Notes under the pieces: model-generated
Told to the model about the DNA's origin: nothing
Databases searched by the model: none
Seen by the model: only the letters and a program-made list of their open reading frames with translations
NCBI GenBank assembly: GCA_013416485.1
Contig: JACCEO010000006.1
Location: 162,300-226,299, forward strand
DNA from: Alcaligenaceae bacterium
GTDB lineage: Bacteria > Pseudomonadota > Gammaproteobacteria > Burkholderiales > Burkholderiaceae_B
DNA: 64,000 nt
Direction: 5' to 3'
Made by a program: the position numbers and the translations under genes
Part shown: piece after piece, positions 26,230 to 36,576 of the stretch
Layout of the letters: each line of letters begins with the position of its first letter
Numbering within the stretch: the stretch's first letter is position 1

Positions 26230-26838
26230 TTAATAACGCTGCAAAGCCATCAGAACCTTGCGGGTCTGCAAAGGACGATTCAGCAGTTCATTAAGGCGGG
26301 TACGCAGCATATGCCGTAACTCAGGTTCGGCACCGGCATCGGTAAAGTCAGGGGGATCTTCACCTGTGCTGTAACCCGTTTCGTCTAACAGCATCCATTC
26401 AAAGCGTCGTAGGGCACCGGCTACCGAACGCGGTAATGGTAGGCCATCGGGTTCCATGCCTGCCAGTTGCTGTAAGGCGGCATCATAGGCATCGTACAAA
26501 ACAGGATACGGGTCTTCTGGTGGTAAGACTCGCAACAGTAATTCATTCATGTACCAGGCCGACATAAACGCTCGTCCTGGCAAAGGTCGAATACCAGCCG
26601 ACTCTGCACGGGTTAAGGTTTTGACCTCACCAGCCCCCGTCCATGACAAATTCAAAGGTTGAAAGGCCGACAACACTGGCCGTAAAACGGAATAAGGGCG
26701 CTTAGCCCCCTTGGCCACCATAGCCACATTGCCATAGCTACGCGAAAACACCTGAATAATTAAGGAGGTTTCGCGCCATGCCGTGGCATGCAGTAAATAA
26801 GCAGCGGTATCCTGAACGCGTCGCGTCCGTTTACTCAT
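26230..26838 (-). CDS. recO: DNA repair protein RecO (short form)
   Basis: RecO loads RecA on SSB-coated DNA with RecR and anneals strands. The N-terminal OB fold is clear (AYLLHATAWRETSLIIQVFSR, VAMVAKGAKRPYSVLRPVL), as is the helical part (MSAWYMNELLLRVLPPEDPYP). The C-terminal RTRKVLMALQRY-like end also fits. At 202 residues it is about 40 shorter than usual; the region after LRRFEWMLLDETGY is compressed and the protein contains no Cys, so no zinc cluster. It overlaps era by eight bases. The identity is firm from era-recO synteny. Confidence 0.88.
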   Translation of the reverse strand: MSKRTRRVQDTAAYLLHATAWRETSLIIQVFSRSYGNVAMVAKGAKRPYSVLRPVLSAFQPLNLSWTGAGEVKTLTRAESAGIRPLPGRAFMSAWYMNELLLRVLPPEDPYPVLYDAYDAALQQLAGMEPDGLPLPRSVAGALRRFEWMLLDETGYSTGEDPPDFTDAGAEPELRHMLRTRLNELLNRPLQTRKVLMALQRY

Positions 26839-27718
26839 ATCCTAATTCGCGCAGGGCGTTTTCGCGATCGGACCAACCCTTGCGCACCTTGATATAAACA
26901 TCCAGGAAAACAGGCTTTTCTAATAGTTTGACCATATCCTGACGTGCTTCAGTGGCAATACGCTTCATGTGATTACCGCCAGCACCCAACAGTATTGGTT
27001 TATGCGTTTCGCGCTCGACTACCACGCAAGCAGACACGCGTACCCCATCGTCATTTTCTTCCCACTGTTCGATTACAACAGTGCAGGCGTACGGCAGCTC
27101 ATCGCCCACCAACCGGAAGATTTTTTCGCGTATCAGTTCGGCCACGATAAAACGCACTGGCCTGTCGGTCAGGGTATCGGCTTCGAACATGGCTTCGCCT
27201 TCAGGTAGGCGCTGGGCAATTTCAGACATCAGGTTTTCCAGCTGTACACCACGCAAGGCGCTAACTGGCACCACCGCAGCATAGGGATACTGGGCCATGA
27301 TTTTATTGACATAGGCAAACATGTCATTTTTATTTTTCAACAAATCAACTTTGTTGACCACCAATATGGTGGAGCCGTCTTTGGGCAGCATAGGCACAAG
27401 TTGTTCATCGCCTGCGGACCATTTTCCGGCCTCAACCACGTGCACCACCACATCGACGTCGGCCAGCGCCTGGCTAACCACACGATTCATCATGCGATTC
27501 ATGGCCCCGCCATGACGGGTCTGAAAACCCGGTGTATCGACAAACACGAATTGTTCCGTATCGCGAGTCAAGACACCATGAATACGGTGACGGGTTGTTT
27601 GTGCTTTACGCGACACTATGGATATTTTGCTGCCTATCAGGGCATTCGCCAACGTGGACTTACCCACATTGGGCCGCCCAACGATGGCCACAAAACCGCA
27701 ACGGTAGGGAGTAGTCAT
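26831..27718 (-). CDS. era: GTPase Era
   Basis: An essential GTPase of 30S ribosome assembly, 295 residues. G1 [10 protein letters not shown]2-G3 with [11 protein letters not shown] and DTPGF, G4 NKVD and G5 SAL are present. The C-terminal KH domain (about 205-295) shows [16 protein letters not shown] and [13 protein letters not shown]. The start overlaps the rnc stop by four bases, a very conserved arrangement. Confidence 0.97.
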   Translation of the reverse strand: MTTPYRCGFVAIVGRPNVGKSTLANALIGSKISIVSRKAQTTRHRIHGVLTRDTEQFVFVDTPGFQTRHGGAMNRMMNRVVSQALADVDVVVHVVEAGKWSAGDEQLVPMLPKDGSTILVVNKVDLLKNKNDMFAYVNKIMAQYPYAAVVPVSALRGVQLENLMSEIAQRLPEGEAMFEADTLTDRPVRFIVAELIREKIFRLVGDELPYACTVVIEQWEENDDGVRVSACVVVERETHKPILLGAGGNHMKRIATEARQDMVKLLEKPVFLDVYIKVRKGWSDRENALRELGYE

Positions 27719-28473
27719 TTATTTTCCTGATTAACGGCAACCTGCAAGGTCAATTGGCTAGCTTTCCGAGCTCGAGTGGCACGCGGCCCCTTCGCGGGTG
27801 CTATTGATTCTATGGCCTGTATGGCCAAGGCCGCAGCGGACTGTTCCGCCGCACGCCGGCTGGTACCTGCGGCATGCACCTTGATATCCAATTTGTGCAC
27901 GACACATTCGACCTCGAAGGATTGATTATGCGCTGCGCCGTGAGTTGCCACAACGGTATAAATGGGTAAATCCAGTTTACGAGCCTGTAAGACTTCCTGC
28001 AGCAAGGTTTTGGGGTCTTTGCCCAAAGTTGCTGGATCCACATTCACTAAGATGGCTTCATATTGCCTGGCGATCACATCGTGAGCTGCCTGATAACCGC
28101 CATCCAAAAAAACAGCAGCAAAAACGGCTTCCAGGGCATCAGACAGAATCGATGGTCGGCGAAAACCGCCGCTTTTTAGTTCGCCCTCGCCCATGCGCAA
28201 ATAATCAGACAAATTCAAGCCTTGGGCAATATCTGCCAAGGCAGCCTGCTTGACCAGACTGGCGCGCGAACGGGACAAATCCCCTTCATCGACATTGGTA
28301 AACCGGTTAAATAACAGCGATGCAACAACAAAGTTCAGTATGGAGTCCCCAAGGAACTCCAGACGTTCGTTATGACGTGCACTATGGCTACGATGCGTTA
28401 ACGCTTGGTCTAACAAGGCGCGCTGGGTAAAGCGGTAACCCAGTGCTGTTTCTAAGGCAGACAAACTGGCCAT
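27715..28473 (-). CDS. rnc: Ribonuclease III
   Basis: Double-strand-specific endoribonuclease for rRNA and mRNA processing, 252 residues. The catalytic signature [15 protein letters not shown] at about residue 35 and the second acidic site [15 protein letters not shown] are intact. The dsRNA-binding domain spans about 150-220 ([20 protein letters not shown] through [17 protein letters not shown]). A basic tail of about 25 residues follows. It shares one base with the lepB stop upstream and overlaps era by four bases downstream. Confidence 0.97.
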   Translation of the reverse strand: MASLSALETALGYRFTQRALLDQALTHRSHSARHNERLEFLGDSILNFVVASLLFNRFTNVDEGDLSRSRASLVKQAALADIAQGLNLSDYLRMGEGELKSGGFRRPSILSDALEAVFAAVFLDGGYQAAHDVIARQYEAILVNVDPATLGKDPKTLLQEVLQARKLDLPIYTVVATHGAAHNQSFEVECVVHKLDIKVHAAGTSRRAAEQSAAALAIQAIESIAPAKGPRATRARKASQLTLQVAVNQENK

Positions 28474-29369
28474 TAGTTAAAACGTCCTATACGGCTAATT
28501 TCACTGAAGTTCATCCAGATAAAAAATGCGCGCCCCACAATATAGCGATCAGGGACAAAGCCCCAATAACGGCTATCTAGACTATTGTCGCGGTTATCAC
28601 CCATCATGAAATAATGCCCTTCTGGGACAGTACAGCGCACACCGTTGCTAAAGTACTCGCAATTATTACGATAAGGATAATTGGTGATAGGCATTAGGCT
28701 TTGAGACGCTTGGCGGTTCAGTAGTATTTTGTGTTCAACCTGACCCAATTGTTCCAGGTAGCGCCCTACGTAGGCTGAACGATCAGGCTCGAAGAAATCG
28801 CCATCACGCTCTTCGGGCACTTCCTTGCCATTAATGGACAAGACCTTGTTCTGGTACTGAACCACGTCACCAGGCAAACCAACAACACGCTTGATGTAGT
28901 CTACGCTAGGATCTACCGGGTAGCGGAACACCACTACATCACCACGCTTGGGCGTACCCAGTTCGACGACCTTCTGATCCAACACAGGCAAACGTATGCC
29001 GTATTGGAATTTATTTACCAGTATCAAGTCGCCATTCTGTAAGGTTGGCAACATGGATCCTGATGGTATACGAAAGGGTTCCACCAAAAAAGAGCGCAAG
29101 ACAAAGACGAATAAAATTACGGGAAAGAAACTTACCCCGTACTCTACCCACCAAGATGGGCGATTCGCCTTGTCATAGGCCTGCTGCCGCGCCTGAGCGG
29201 CTTGGGTGTCACTTAGCCCCTGTGCAGACTGACTAACGGCAGCCATTGCGGCGACACCAGCAGCACGGCGACGTGAGCGCAGAAAGAAAAAATCCAGCAC
29301 CCACACCAAGCCAGTAATCACCAGCAGTATGAATAGTATTAGCGCAAAATCCCAGCTCATAGGATGCAT
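28473..29369 (-). CDS. lepB: Signal peptidase I
   Basis: Cleaves signal peptides at the periplasmic face. 298 residues with two N-terminal membrane segments (about 8-28 and 80-98) separated by a charged cytoplasmic loop. The serine nucleophile lies in [11 protein letters not shown], and the general-base Lys in [12 protein letters not shown]. The box near [20 protein letters not shown] is complete. It is 21 bases after lepA, the usual pair. Confidence 0.97.
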   Translation of the reverse strand: MHPMSWDFALILFILLVITGLVWVLDFFFLRSRRRAAGVAAMAAVSQSAQGLSDTQAAQARQQAYDKANRPSWWVEYGVSFFPVILFVFVLRSFLVEPFRIPSGSMLPTLQNGDLILVNKFQYGIRLPVLDQKVVELGTPKRGDVVVFRYPVDPSVDYIKRVVGLPGDVVQYQNKVLSINGKEVPEERDGDFFEPDRSAYVGRYLEQLGQVEHKILLNRQASQSLMPITNYPYRNNCEYFSNGVRCTVPEGHYFMMGDNRDNSLDSRYWGFVPDRYIVGRAFFIWMNFSEISRIGRFN

Positions 29370-29390
29370 ACCTTGTTGCGATTCATGGGT

Positions 29391-31184
29391 TTATTTGTCC
29401 TCGACCTGAAGGATAGCCAGGAAGGCTTCCTGTGGAATTTCGACATTACCCACTTGTTTCATACGTTTCTTACCGGCCTTTTGCTTTTCCAACAGCTTTT
29501 TCTTACGTGAGATATCGCCGCCGTAGCACTTAGCCAGTACGTTTTTGCGTAGCGCCTTGACGTTTTCACGTGCAATGACTTCAGCACCTATAGTCGCTTG
29601 AATGGCAATATCGAACATTTGACGCGGTATTAAACCACGCATTTTGGAGACGACCTCGCGACCACGATACCTGGCGTTAGAGCGGTGCACCATCATGGAC
29701 AATGCATCAACCCGTTCATTATTGATGAGCAAGTCCACACGCACGACATCGGCAACACGATATTCTTTAAATTCGTAATCCATAGACGCATAACCACGCG
29801 ACACGGACTTAAGCTTATCGAAAAAGTCCAGGACAATTTCTGCCAAAGGCATTTCGTACATCAGGTGTACCTGACGACCATGGTAAGTCATGTTCAGCTG
29901 CACACCGCGCTTGGCCATACATAAGGACATCACAGGTCCTACGTAGTCTTGAGGCATGAACAATGTAACAGTGACTATAGGTTCCAGTACCTGAACGATT
30001 TCACCAACGTCTGGCATACGCGAGGGGCTTTCCACGCTAATCATGCTGCCATCGCGATGCTCGACTTCATACACCACAGACGGCGCTGTGGTGATAATGT
30101 CCATGTCGAATTCCCGCTCCAGGCGTTCCTGGACGATTTCCATGTGCAGCAAGCCCAAGAAGCCACAACGGAAGCCAAAGCCCAGTGCCTGTGACACTTC
30201 CGGTTCGAACATCAAGGACGAATCGTTAAGCTTGAGCTTTTCTAGCGAGTCGCGCAACTGGTCGTATTCGCTGTTTTCTACCGGATATAAACCGGCAAAC
30301 ACCTGGGGCTTGACCTCTTTGAAGCCAGCCAAAGCTGTTTCAGCAGGCTTATTTGCCAAGGTGATGGTATCACCCACTTTGGCATCTTCCAGTTGTTTAA
30401 TACCCGCAATCACGAAACCCACCTGCCCTGCTGACAGTTCGGTGCGTGGTTCGGATTTGGGGGTAAACACACCTATGTGTTCACACAAATGATTAGCGCC
30501 CGATGCCATCAACTTGATTTTATCTTTGGGACGCAACACGCCATTCATGATGCGCACCAACATGACCACGCCTACATAGTTATCGAACCATGAGTCAATC
30601 ACCAAACCCTGCAAAGGCTTATTCGGATCACCTACGGGTGCCGGGACTTTAGCTACGATTGCTTCTAAGATGTCATCTATGCCCATGCCCGTCTTGGCAC
30701 TGGCCATAATGGCATCAGAGGCATCCAAGCCAATGACGTCCTCGACCTCTTGGCGTGCGCCGTCAGGGTCAGCCGAAGGCAAGTCCATTTTGTTCAAAAC
30801 GGTAATGACTTCGACACCCAGTTCGATGGCGGTATAGCAGTTGGCTACCGTTTGTGCTTCCACCCCCTGAGTAGAGTCAACCACCAGCAGCGCGCCTTCA
30901 CAGGCAGACAGCGAGCGACTGACCTCGTAGGAGAAGTCAACGTGTCCCGGTGTGTCGATTAGATTAAGTGCATAGACTTGGCCGTCGCGCGCCGTGTAGC
31001 TTAGCGCAGCCGTTTGGGCCTTAATGGTAATACCGCGCTCGCGCTCGATATCCATAGAATCCAGGACTTGGGTGGACATTTCACGATCAGCCAGCCCTCC
31101 GCACCGATGAATCAGGCGATCAGCAAGCGTAGACTTACCGTGGTCGATGTGGGCGATAATAGAGAAGTTGCGGATGTGGTCCAT
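29391..31184 (-). CDS. lepA: Elongation factor 4 (LepA)
   Basis: A ribosome-associated GTPase that back-translocates or remodels stalled ribosomes, 597 residues from the ATG at 31184 ([19 protein letters not shown]). The frame runs further upstream into the terminator region, which is not used. G motifs [20 protein letters not shown] and NKMD are present. The LepA-specific C-terminal domain ends in [19 protein letters not shown] and ILQVEDK. A strong terminator precedes it, so it should have its own promoter separate from the sigma-E operon. Confidence 0.97.
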   Translation of the reverse strand: MDHIRNFSIIAHIDHGKSTLADRLIHRCGGLADREMSTQVLDSMDIERERGITIKAQTAALSYTARDGQVYALNLIDTPGHVDFSYEVSRSLSACEGALLVVDSTQGVEAQTVANCYTAIELGVEVITVLNKMDLPSADPDGARQEVEDVIGLDASDAIMASAKTGMGIDDILEAIVAKVPAPVGDPNKPLQGLVIDSWFDNYVGVVMLVRIMNGVLRPKDKIKLMASGANHLCEHIGVFTPKSEPRTELSAGQVGFVIAGIKQLEDAKVGDTITLANKPAETALAGFKEVKPQVFAGLYPVENSEYDQLRDSLEKLKLNDSSLMFEPEVSQALGFGFRCGFLGLLHMEIVQERLEREFDMDIITTAPSVVYEVEHRDGSMISVESPSRMPDVGEIVQVLEPIVTVTLFMPQDYVGPVMSLCMAKRGVQLNMTYHGRQVHLMYEMPLAEIVLDFFDKLKSVSRGYASMDYEFKEYRVADVVRVDLLINNERVDALSMMVHRSNARYRGREVVSKMRGLIPRQMFDIAIQATIGAEVIARENVKALRKNVLAKCYGGDISRKKKLLEKQKAGKKRMKQVGNVEIPQEAFLAILQVEDK

Positions 31185-31238
31185 AAACCAGAAAAAAGAA
31201 GCCTGCACAGCTACGCAAGCAAATATTGAAGAAAACAT

Positions 31239-31266
31239 AAAAAAAGGGGACGCCAAGGGCGCCCCC
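31239..31266 (-). terminator. Strong rho-independent terminator between degP-like gene and lepA
   Basis: On the minus strand a nine-base stem GGGGGCGCC/GGCGTCCCC (one G-T pair) closes a three-base loop and is followed by seven T. It separates the rpoE-rseA-rseB-degP transcript from lepA. Confidence 0.85.
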
Positions 31267-31305
31267 TTAATTCAGCATTACACCATTTTAGCCGGTTCTG
31301 TGAAT

Positions 31306-32817
31306 TTATTTGCCAGGCGTCACAGTTATCCACTGAGACTGATCCCCACGTACTACCAACAAGGCGGCTGCCTTAGTCGTTGCCAAGCCTGAAACAAGCT
31401 TAGCGTACTGCTCGGGACCAGTGATATCAACGTCATTGATAGTGACAATAATATCGCCTTCGGTCAAGCCCGCTGTTGCTGCAGGGCCTTCGGCCATGAC
31501 AACCTGTACACCACCTTTGATACCAAGTTCGGTAGCTGTGGCTTCAGGAACCGATTTAACTTTCAAACCTAGCGCATCTGCAGGTGCGACTTTGTGCTCT
31601 TCAGTCGCCTGCGTAGATGCCGTACCGGTATCTTCCGATGGGATTTCAGCAACAACCACTTTCAGGTTGACTTTTTTACCCTTGCGCCAGACTTCCATGG
31701 GGCTAGTGCTACCAGGTTTGGTCGAGCCTACAATGCGCGGTAAGTCAGTCATGTGCTTGATGTCTTTACCGTCAAAAGACAGAATCACGTCACCAGAGCG
31801 CACACCGGCTTTATCAGCGGGGCCGTCTTTTTCGACATTACTAACAAACGCACCTTGAGATTTTTCCAGACCTATCGCCTGAGCGACCTCTTCGGAGACT
31901 GTGCCTATTTGCACACCTATGCGTCCACGCGTGACCTTACCGTGTGCTTTCAACTGTTCAACAACACGCATGGCTTCATCGATAGGAATAGCTAATGAGA
32001 TCCCCATGAAGCCGCCACTTTGAGAGACAATCTGGGAGTTCACACCTATGACTTGCCCTGCCAAGTTGATCAAGGGCCCACCCGAGTTGCCTGGATTGAC
32101 GGCGACATCAGTTTGTATGAAAGGCAAGTATTCACCAGTTTCACGGTTGATGGCGCTGATAATACCTGAGGTAACGGTAGAGTCCAGACCAAACGGCGAA
32201 CCTATGGCCAACACCCACTGCCCTTTTTTAATCTTGGTAGAGTCACCTATGGGCAAGGCGGGTAGGTCTTTGGCGTCTATTTTAATTAACGCCACATCGG
32301 TACGGGGATCTGTCCCTATGACTGTAGCTTTGTATTCTTTACCTGATGTCAAGGTAACAAAAATACCATTCGCTTTTGCTACGACGTGGTTATTGGTTAA
32401 AATATAACCGTCATCAGAAATGATGAAACCTGAACCTACACCACGAGGTACAGTGCGTTCTTCTTGCTTGGATTCTGGGACTGGCTGGCGATCACCCTTA
32501 CCTTGCATCCCAGGGGGCATAGCGTCTGGGCCAAAAAACCAACGGAACATATCGTAGGGATCGTTGCCTCCGGGGCCACCCGCCCTGGGTCCACGTACCG
32601 GCACGGCTTCCGTGGTACGTATATTGACTACCGACACTTCGGTATTGGCAACAACAGAGGTAAAGTCAGGTACTGCTAGTACAGGTACTGCTACCTGTGC
32701 TGGAACGGCTTCAGCCCATGCTGTGGGAGCGACTGCTGCACACGCCAGCAATGCGCTAAATGAAGCACGCACTATAGTTCGTTTGATTTTGCTATTTCCT
32801 AATGGGGTCGTAAGCAT
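31306..32817 (-). CDS. Do-family periplasmic serine protease (DegP/MucD type)
   Basis: Degrades misfolded periplasmic proteins in the envelope stress response. About 503 residues from the ATG at 32817, with AAGGAG seven bases upstream (a GTG one codon earlier is possible). It has a signal peptide (to about AWAEAVPA) and a trypsin-like domain with His in TNNHVVA, Asp in DPRTDVALIKI and Ser in GNSGGPL. Two PDZ domains follow (about 300-390 and 420-495). A Gly/Pro-rich loop (GPRAGGPGGNDPYDMF) lies before the protease core. Its position after rseB matches mucD of the algU-mucABD operon. Confidence 0.95.
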   Translation of the reverse strand: MLTTPLGNSKIKRTIVRASFSALLACAAVAPTAWAEAVPAQVAVPVLAVPDFTSVVANTEVSVVNIRTTEAVPVRGPRAGGPGGNDPYDMFRWFFGPDAMPPGMQGKGDRQPVPESKQEERTVPRGVGSGFIISDDGYILTNNHVVAKANGIFVTLTSGKEYKATVIGTDPRTDVALIKIDAKDLPALPIGDSTKIKKGQWVLAIGSPFGLDSTVTSGIISAINRETGEYLPFIQTDVAVNPGNSGGPLINLAGQVIGVNSQIVSQSGGFMGISLAIPIDEAMRVVEQLKAHGKVTRGRIGVQIGTVSEEVAQAIGLEKSQGAFVSNVEKDGPADKAGVRSGDVILSFDGKDIKHMTDLPRIVGSTKPGSTSPMEVWRKGKKVNLKVVVAEIPSEDTGTASTQATEEHKVAPADALGLKVKSVPEATATELGIKGGVQVVMAEGPAATAGLTEGDIIVTINDVDITGPEQYAKLVSGLATTKAAALLVVRGDQSQWITVTPGK

Positions 32818-32837
32818 CACGAGGCTCCTTGTAATTA

Positions 32838-33878
32838 CTATTGATCGTGTACTGATAAAGGGACATATTCGGCCTGCTGCACCATATCGCGCAGAGTGGC
32901 GGCCGGAACTTCACCCAGGGCCGTCATCCAGTAGTCACCTATGCGCGCACGGAAGACATTCATCGCCCCTTTCTGCATAACACCCTGAACAACCTTGGAT
33001 TCTGTGGCGGTGTCTATGGGTTCAATAAACACCGAAATAGCAGCCAGGCCATCGGCCATGACTAACTGATTAACTTGCATACCTGCCCGCATAGACCGGG
33101 AAACCTGAGAAATGGTCTGAAAGCCTAAAGGATGAGGAATACGCCAACCTTTTTTTGCCAAGTCTATGTTCACCTTGCTAGTTTCGAGTACTTTCCAATC
33201 ACCGATGGACCAAGCAGAATTCAAATCGCTAGCAACCACCTTGTCGCCAACAACCACGCTATTAAATAGCACCTGGTCAACAATGACATCGTCGACAGTC
33301 AATGTTTGGACTTTAAGCAATAAATGGTTTTTAGGATCTACACACAACCGATACCCATAACGATGTTTATCGTTGGGAATAACGTCAATAACAGTGCAAT
33401 CACGACCTGCCACGCGGCCTGGCGTGGCTGTTTTTGTCACTTGATAAGGCCCAGAAATGCCTGCACCATCACCTAACAACAAAGCAGGGAAACGATCACC
33501 ACGCCGCCGTTCCAGTATGACGAGTTTACGTTCAGGAATCAGACACTGTATGCTGTCATTTTGGCGTAGAAATTCGCGGGGTACGCCATCTAGGGTTTCA
33601 ATACGTTCACGCTCTCCTGTGCCATCCACCAAGTGGGTAACACGCGAAGACTGCATGACAGTGCCTTGTTGATAGGTATAGACACCCGAGTAATCCAGGC
33701 TACGTGCAGCCTGCTGCACTTTTTGCAAAATTACCCAGCCTGTATCGGGTTCTATATCGTTTGGTGCAGCGTGAAGCGCTGGCGCGAACAAAACGGCCAG
33801 TGACACAGCCATGTAACACCAAGTCCAACGACGCCCAACCAAACCCAACCTTTTACCTACTTGAACAGCCTTCATCAT
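32838..33878 (-). CDS. rseB: Sigma-E regulatory protein RseB/MucB
   Basis: A periplasmic sensor that binds RseA and protects it from DegS until lipoprotein or LPS stress releases it. 346 residues with a signal peptide (to about LHAAPN) and the LolA-like N-terminal domain (about 45-220; SLDYSGVYTYQQG, LVDGTGERERIETLDGVPREF). A C-terminal RseA-binding domain (about 240-335) follows. The start overlaps the rseA stop by four bases. Confidence 0.93.
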   Translation of the reverse strand: MMKAVQVGKRLGLVGRRWTWCYMAVSLAVLFAPALHAAPNDIEPDTGWVILQKVQQAARSLDYSGVYTYQQGTVMQSSRVTHLVDGTGERERIETLDGVPREFLRQNDSIQCLIPERKLVILERRRGDRFPALLLGDGAGISGPYQVTKTATPGRVAGRDCTVIDVIPNDKHRYGYRLCVDPKNHLLLKVQTLTVDDVIVDQVLFNSVVVGDKVVASDLNSAWSIGDWKVLETSKVNIDLAKKGWRIPHPLGFQTISQVSRSMRAGMQVNQLVMADGLAAISVFIEPIDTATESKVVQGVMQKGAMNVFRARIGDYWMTALGEVPAATLRDMVQQAEYVPLSVHDQ

Positions 33879-34369
33879 TGGCGACCTGCCCCAAAAGACA
33901 CTTGACGCACTGGGCTAGCCCCGGCGATTTCTTGGTGTGCACTTAGGTAATCACGTAAACCGGAGTCTTCAGATGTAGCCAAGATTCTAGGTGTTTCCAC
34001 ACTACCATCCATAGGTACAAAATAAGGCATGGCTACCCACACTACTGACGCTACAGCCGCCGCAACGGCCAAACCGGACAACCCCATACGCACGCCACTA
34101 CGCCGACGTAAATTGCCTGGTGCAATAATAGTAGGTTCGGCATCTATGGCCTTGGAAATACGGGCGTAGAACAAATCGGATGGCTTTACGGCCAGCTCAG
34201 GGGTACGCAGCACATCACCTATCAAGTGATAGGTATCCCATACCTGCCGACCATATGGAGAATCCAGGTCTTCAGGACGGAATTCTTCTTCGCCGTCGGC
34301 CCAAGCAGATACTATGGCCTCCCAGGGATCGTCTGACGAATCGGTTTCTATGTGCTTGTTTAATGGCAT
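33875..34369 (-). CDS. rseA: Anti-sigma-E factor RseA/MucA
   Basis: A membrane anti-sigma factor, 164 residues. The N-terminal cytoplasmic domain (DPWEAIVSAWADGE, VWDTYHLIGDVLR, about 13-75) binds the sigma factor. One membrane segment at about 97-118 (LAVAAAVASVVWVAMPYFV) and a periplasmic tail (about 119-164) for RseB and protease action follow. It is ten bases after rpoE. Confidence 0.92.
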   Translation of the reverse strand: MPLNKHIETDSSDDPWEAIVSAWADGEEEFRPEDLDSPYGRQVWDTYHLIGDVLRTPELAVKPSDLFYARISKAIDAEPTIIAPGNLRRRSGVRMGLSGLAVAAAVASVVWVAMPYFVPMDGSVETPRILATSEDSGLRDYLSAHQEIAGASPVRQVSFGAGRQ

Positions 34370-34379
34370 TCCTGACTCC

Positions 34380-34985
34380 TTACCAGCGACGCCCAGAGTC
34401 GCTATTTAATATGGGACGCAATTGTGCGGCGATTGCCTCGCGAGCCCGAAAAATTCGGGACCTGACTGTGCCTATAGGACAGTTCATGCTTTGGGCGATA
34501 TCGTCGTAGCTCATGCCTTCAATTTCACGTAATATGATCGCAGTGCGCAAATCTTCGGGTAGCGCTGCAATAGCGTCATTCACCGTTTCCACAATTTGCT
34601 TGCTGGCGACCATAGCCTCTGGGGTGTTAATGTCTATTAGGGTGTCAACTTGCTGAAAAGTTTCACCCTCTTCGTTTTCTGTTGAACTAATTGTGCTTGG
34701 GCGTCGATTTTGAGAGGCCTGCCAGTTGCGTGCCGTATTAATAGCTATGCGATATAACCAGGTATAAAACGCACTATCGCCACGAAACTGTGGCAATGCA
34801 CGATACGCCTTGATGAACGCTTCTTGAGCTACATCTTCGACATCACCTGGATTACGTACCATACGTGACAACAGCCGTATCACTTTACGTTGGTACTTCA
34901 GGACTAATAGATCAAAAGCACGCTTATCACCGCCCTGTACGCGGGCGACTAGCTCAGCATCGATTTCTCGTTCGCTGCGACTCAT
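34380..34985 (-). CDS. rpoE: ECF sigma factor sigma-E (RpoE/AlgU)
   Basis: The envelope stress sigma factor, 201 residues. Region 2 (about 25-95) includes YQRKVIRLLSRMV, DVEDVAQEAFIKAYRAL and FYTWLYRIAINTARN. Region 4 (about 140-195) includes LPEDLRTAIILREIEGMSY and GTVRSRIFRAREAI. It heads the rpoE-rseA-rseB-degP group; its ATG overlaps the stop of the small YgfX-like gene by four bases, so it may also be read from the fabF side. Confidence 0.95.
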   Translation of the reverse strand: MSRSEREIDAELVARVQGGDKRAFDLLVLKYQRKVIRLLSRMVRNPGDVEDVAQEAFIKAYRALPQFRGDSAFYTWLYRIAINTARNWQASQNRRPSTISSTENEEGETFQQVDTLIDINTPEAMVASKQIVETVNDAIAALPEDLRTAIILREIEGMSYDDIAQSMNCPIGTVRSRIFRAREAIAAQLRPILNSDSGRRW

Positions 34986-35317
34986 GGTACATCCTTAGGA
35001 GTGGCGCGATCCGGCATGGCAGCCTGCCGCGCTGCGAGGACATGCAACGCACGCCAAGCAGACGGCGATACGCGATGACGCCAGACATTAAGCCTAATAT
35101 TTCGGGTCGCAGACCCGTCTTGCTGTAGATGTTGACCTAAAGAAAAACGTAGGCCAAACCAAGCAAAAGATGGCCAGGCATGTAATAGCCTAAGCCTGTG
35201 ATGGTGTCCTGCAGTATGGATTTCCCATACACCGCCTGACGATAGTTGCAGTACCCCAGGCAGGCGCCTGTCATCCTTAGAGATAAAGCTGACTGGCCAT
35301 TGCCTGTGGGGTGTCAT
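34982..35317 (-). CDS. Small basic protein, C-terminal half YgfX-like
   Basis: 111 residues from the ATG at 35317 (MTPHRQWPVSFIS). The C-terminal half has the pattern seen in YgfX/CptA-type proteins: LLHAWPSFAWFGLRF, a variable stretch, then LNVWRHRVSPSAWRALHVL. Unlike enteric YgfX it shows no pair of membrane helices. It is rich in Arg, His and Trp. It lies 14 bases downstream of the fabF stop and overlaps rpoE by four bases, a position held by similar small genes in Burkholderiales. The relation to YgfX is a pattern match only. It could modulate the sigma-E operon by coupling. Confidence 0.7.
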   Translation of the reverse strand: MTPHRQWPVSFISKDDRRLPGVLQLSSGGVWEIHTAGHHHRLRLLHAWPSFAWFGLRFSLGQHLQQDGSATRNIRLNVWRHRVSPSAWRALHVLAARQAAMPDRATPKDVP

Positions 35318-35331
35318 TCGCAACCTTATAG

Positions 35332-36561
35332 TTATACCTTGCGTACTATCATAGAACCGTTCGTGCCACCAAAGCCAAACGAGTTGGACAAGGCAACATC
35401 GATTTTGAGGTCTCGGGCCTGATTGGCACAATAGTCAAGATCGCACTCTGGGTCTTGGTTGAAGATATTGATCGTTGGCGGAGAAATTTGATTGTAAACC
35501 GCCAAGGTAGTAAACACCGCCTCAATACCGCCTGCTGCGCCCAGCAAGTGGCCCGTCATGGACTTGGTCGAGTTGACCACGGTTTTCTTGGCGTGATCGC
35601 CCAAAGCCAATTTAAGGGCTTCAGTTTCGTTGACGTCACCTAAGGGGGTAGACGTACCGTGAGCATTCACGTAATCAATCTGATCGGCATTAATACCGCC
35701 GTTACGCAAGGCATTAGCTACGCCGCGGCGTGGGCCGTCACGATCAGGAGAGGTAATGTGGTGTGCATCGGAGCTCATGCCATAACCAGCGAACTCGCCA
35801 TAAATACGAGCGCCACGCTTGCGCGCATGTTCGTACTCTTCAAGCACCAATACACCAGCGCCCTCGCCCAGCACAAAGCCGTCGCGGTCGCGATCCCAGG
35901 GCCGTGAGGCTGTGGTGGGGTCGTCATTACGAGTCGACAAAGCACGCATTGCAGCAAAACCACCTATACCCAGTGGGGATACTGTGGATTCAGCGCCACC
36001 AGCCACCATGACATCGGCATCGCCGTATTCAATCAGTCGTGCGGCATCGCCAATGGAGTGCAAGCCTGTAGTGCACGCTGACACCACCGCGTAGCTAGGT
36101 CCTTTGAAACCCAGCATAATGGACAACTGACCAGAGATCAGGTTAATTAGCGAAGCTGGCACAAAAAATGGGGAAATACGTCGCGCACCGCGCTCAAGGT
36201 ATTCCAGTTGCTGTTCTTCGATACGTGGCAAACCACCTATACCTGATCCAACAATAACCCCGATGCGTTCTGCGTTTTGTTCGGTAATTTCCAAACCGGC
36301 ATCGCGCCACGCCTGCATACCCGCTGCCACACCATAATGGATAAAAGTATCCATTTGCTTGGCTTCTTTGGCAGACATGTACTGGGTGACATCGAAATTT
36401 TTGACTTCACCCGCAATTTGGGCGTTGAAGGTGGACGGATCAAAGCGTGAAATACGCCCTATTCCCGAACGCCCATTAACGATATTGTCCCAAGCGCTGT
36501 CAATATCGTTGCCTACTGGCGAAACAATACCCAGGCCGGTAATGACGACACGTCGTTTCAC
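35332..36561 (-). CDS. fabF: Beta-ketoacyl-ACP synthase II
   Basis: Elongating ketoacyl-ACP synthase, 409 residues. The catalytic triad is visible as Cys in SACTTGLHSIG, His in NAHGTSTPLGDVNE and His in MTGHLLGAAGGIE; the Gly-rich C-terminus SNSFGFGGTNGS is standard. It follows acpP with a 149-base gap holding a weak attenuator-like hairpin. Confidence 0.97.
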   Translation of the reverse strand: MKRRVVITGLGIVSPVGNDIDSAWDNIVNGRSGIGRISRFDPSTFNAQIAGEVKNFDVTQYMSAKEAKQMDTFIHYGVAAGMQAWRDAGLEITEQNAERIGVIVGSGIGGLPRIEEQQLEYLERGARRISPFFVPASLINLISGQLSIMLGFKGPSYAVVSACTTGLHSIGDAARLIEYGDADVMVAGGAESTVSPLGIGGFAAMRALSTRNDDPTTASRPWDRDRDGFVLGEGAGVLVLEEYEHARKRGARIYGEFAGYGMSSDAHHITSPDRDGPRRGVANALRNGGINADQIDYVNAHGTSTPLGDVNETEALKLALGDHAKKTVVNSTKSMTGHLLGAAGGIEAVFTTLAVYNQISPPTINIFNQDPECDLDYCANQARDLKIDVALSNSFGFGGTNGSMIVRKV

Positions 36562-36576
36562 GGATGACTCCTAAAT

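Noticed and set aside
35432..36561. Possible antisense genes across fabF
   Set aside because: Several open frames occur on the opposite strand, but all are shadows of the conserved fabF reading frame.
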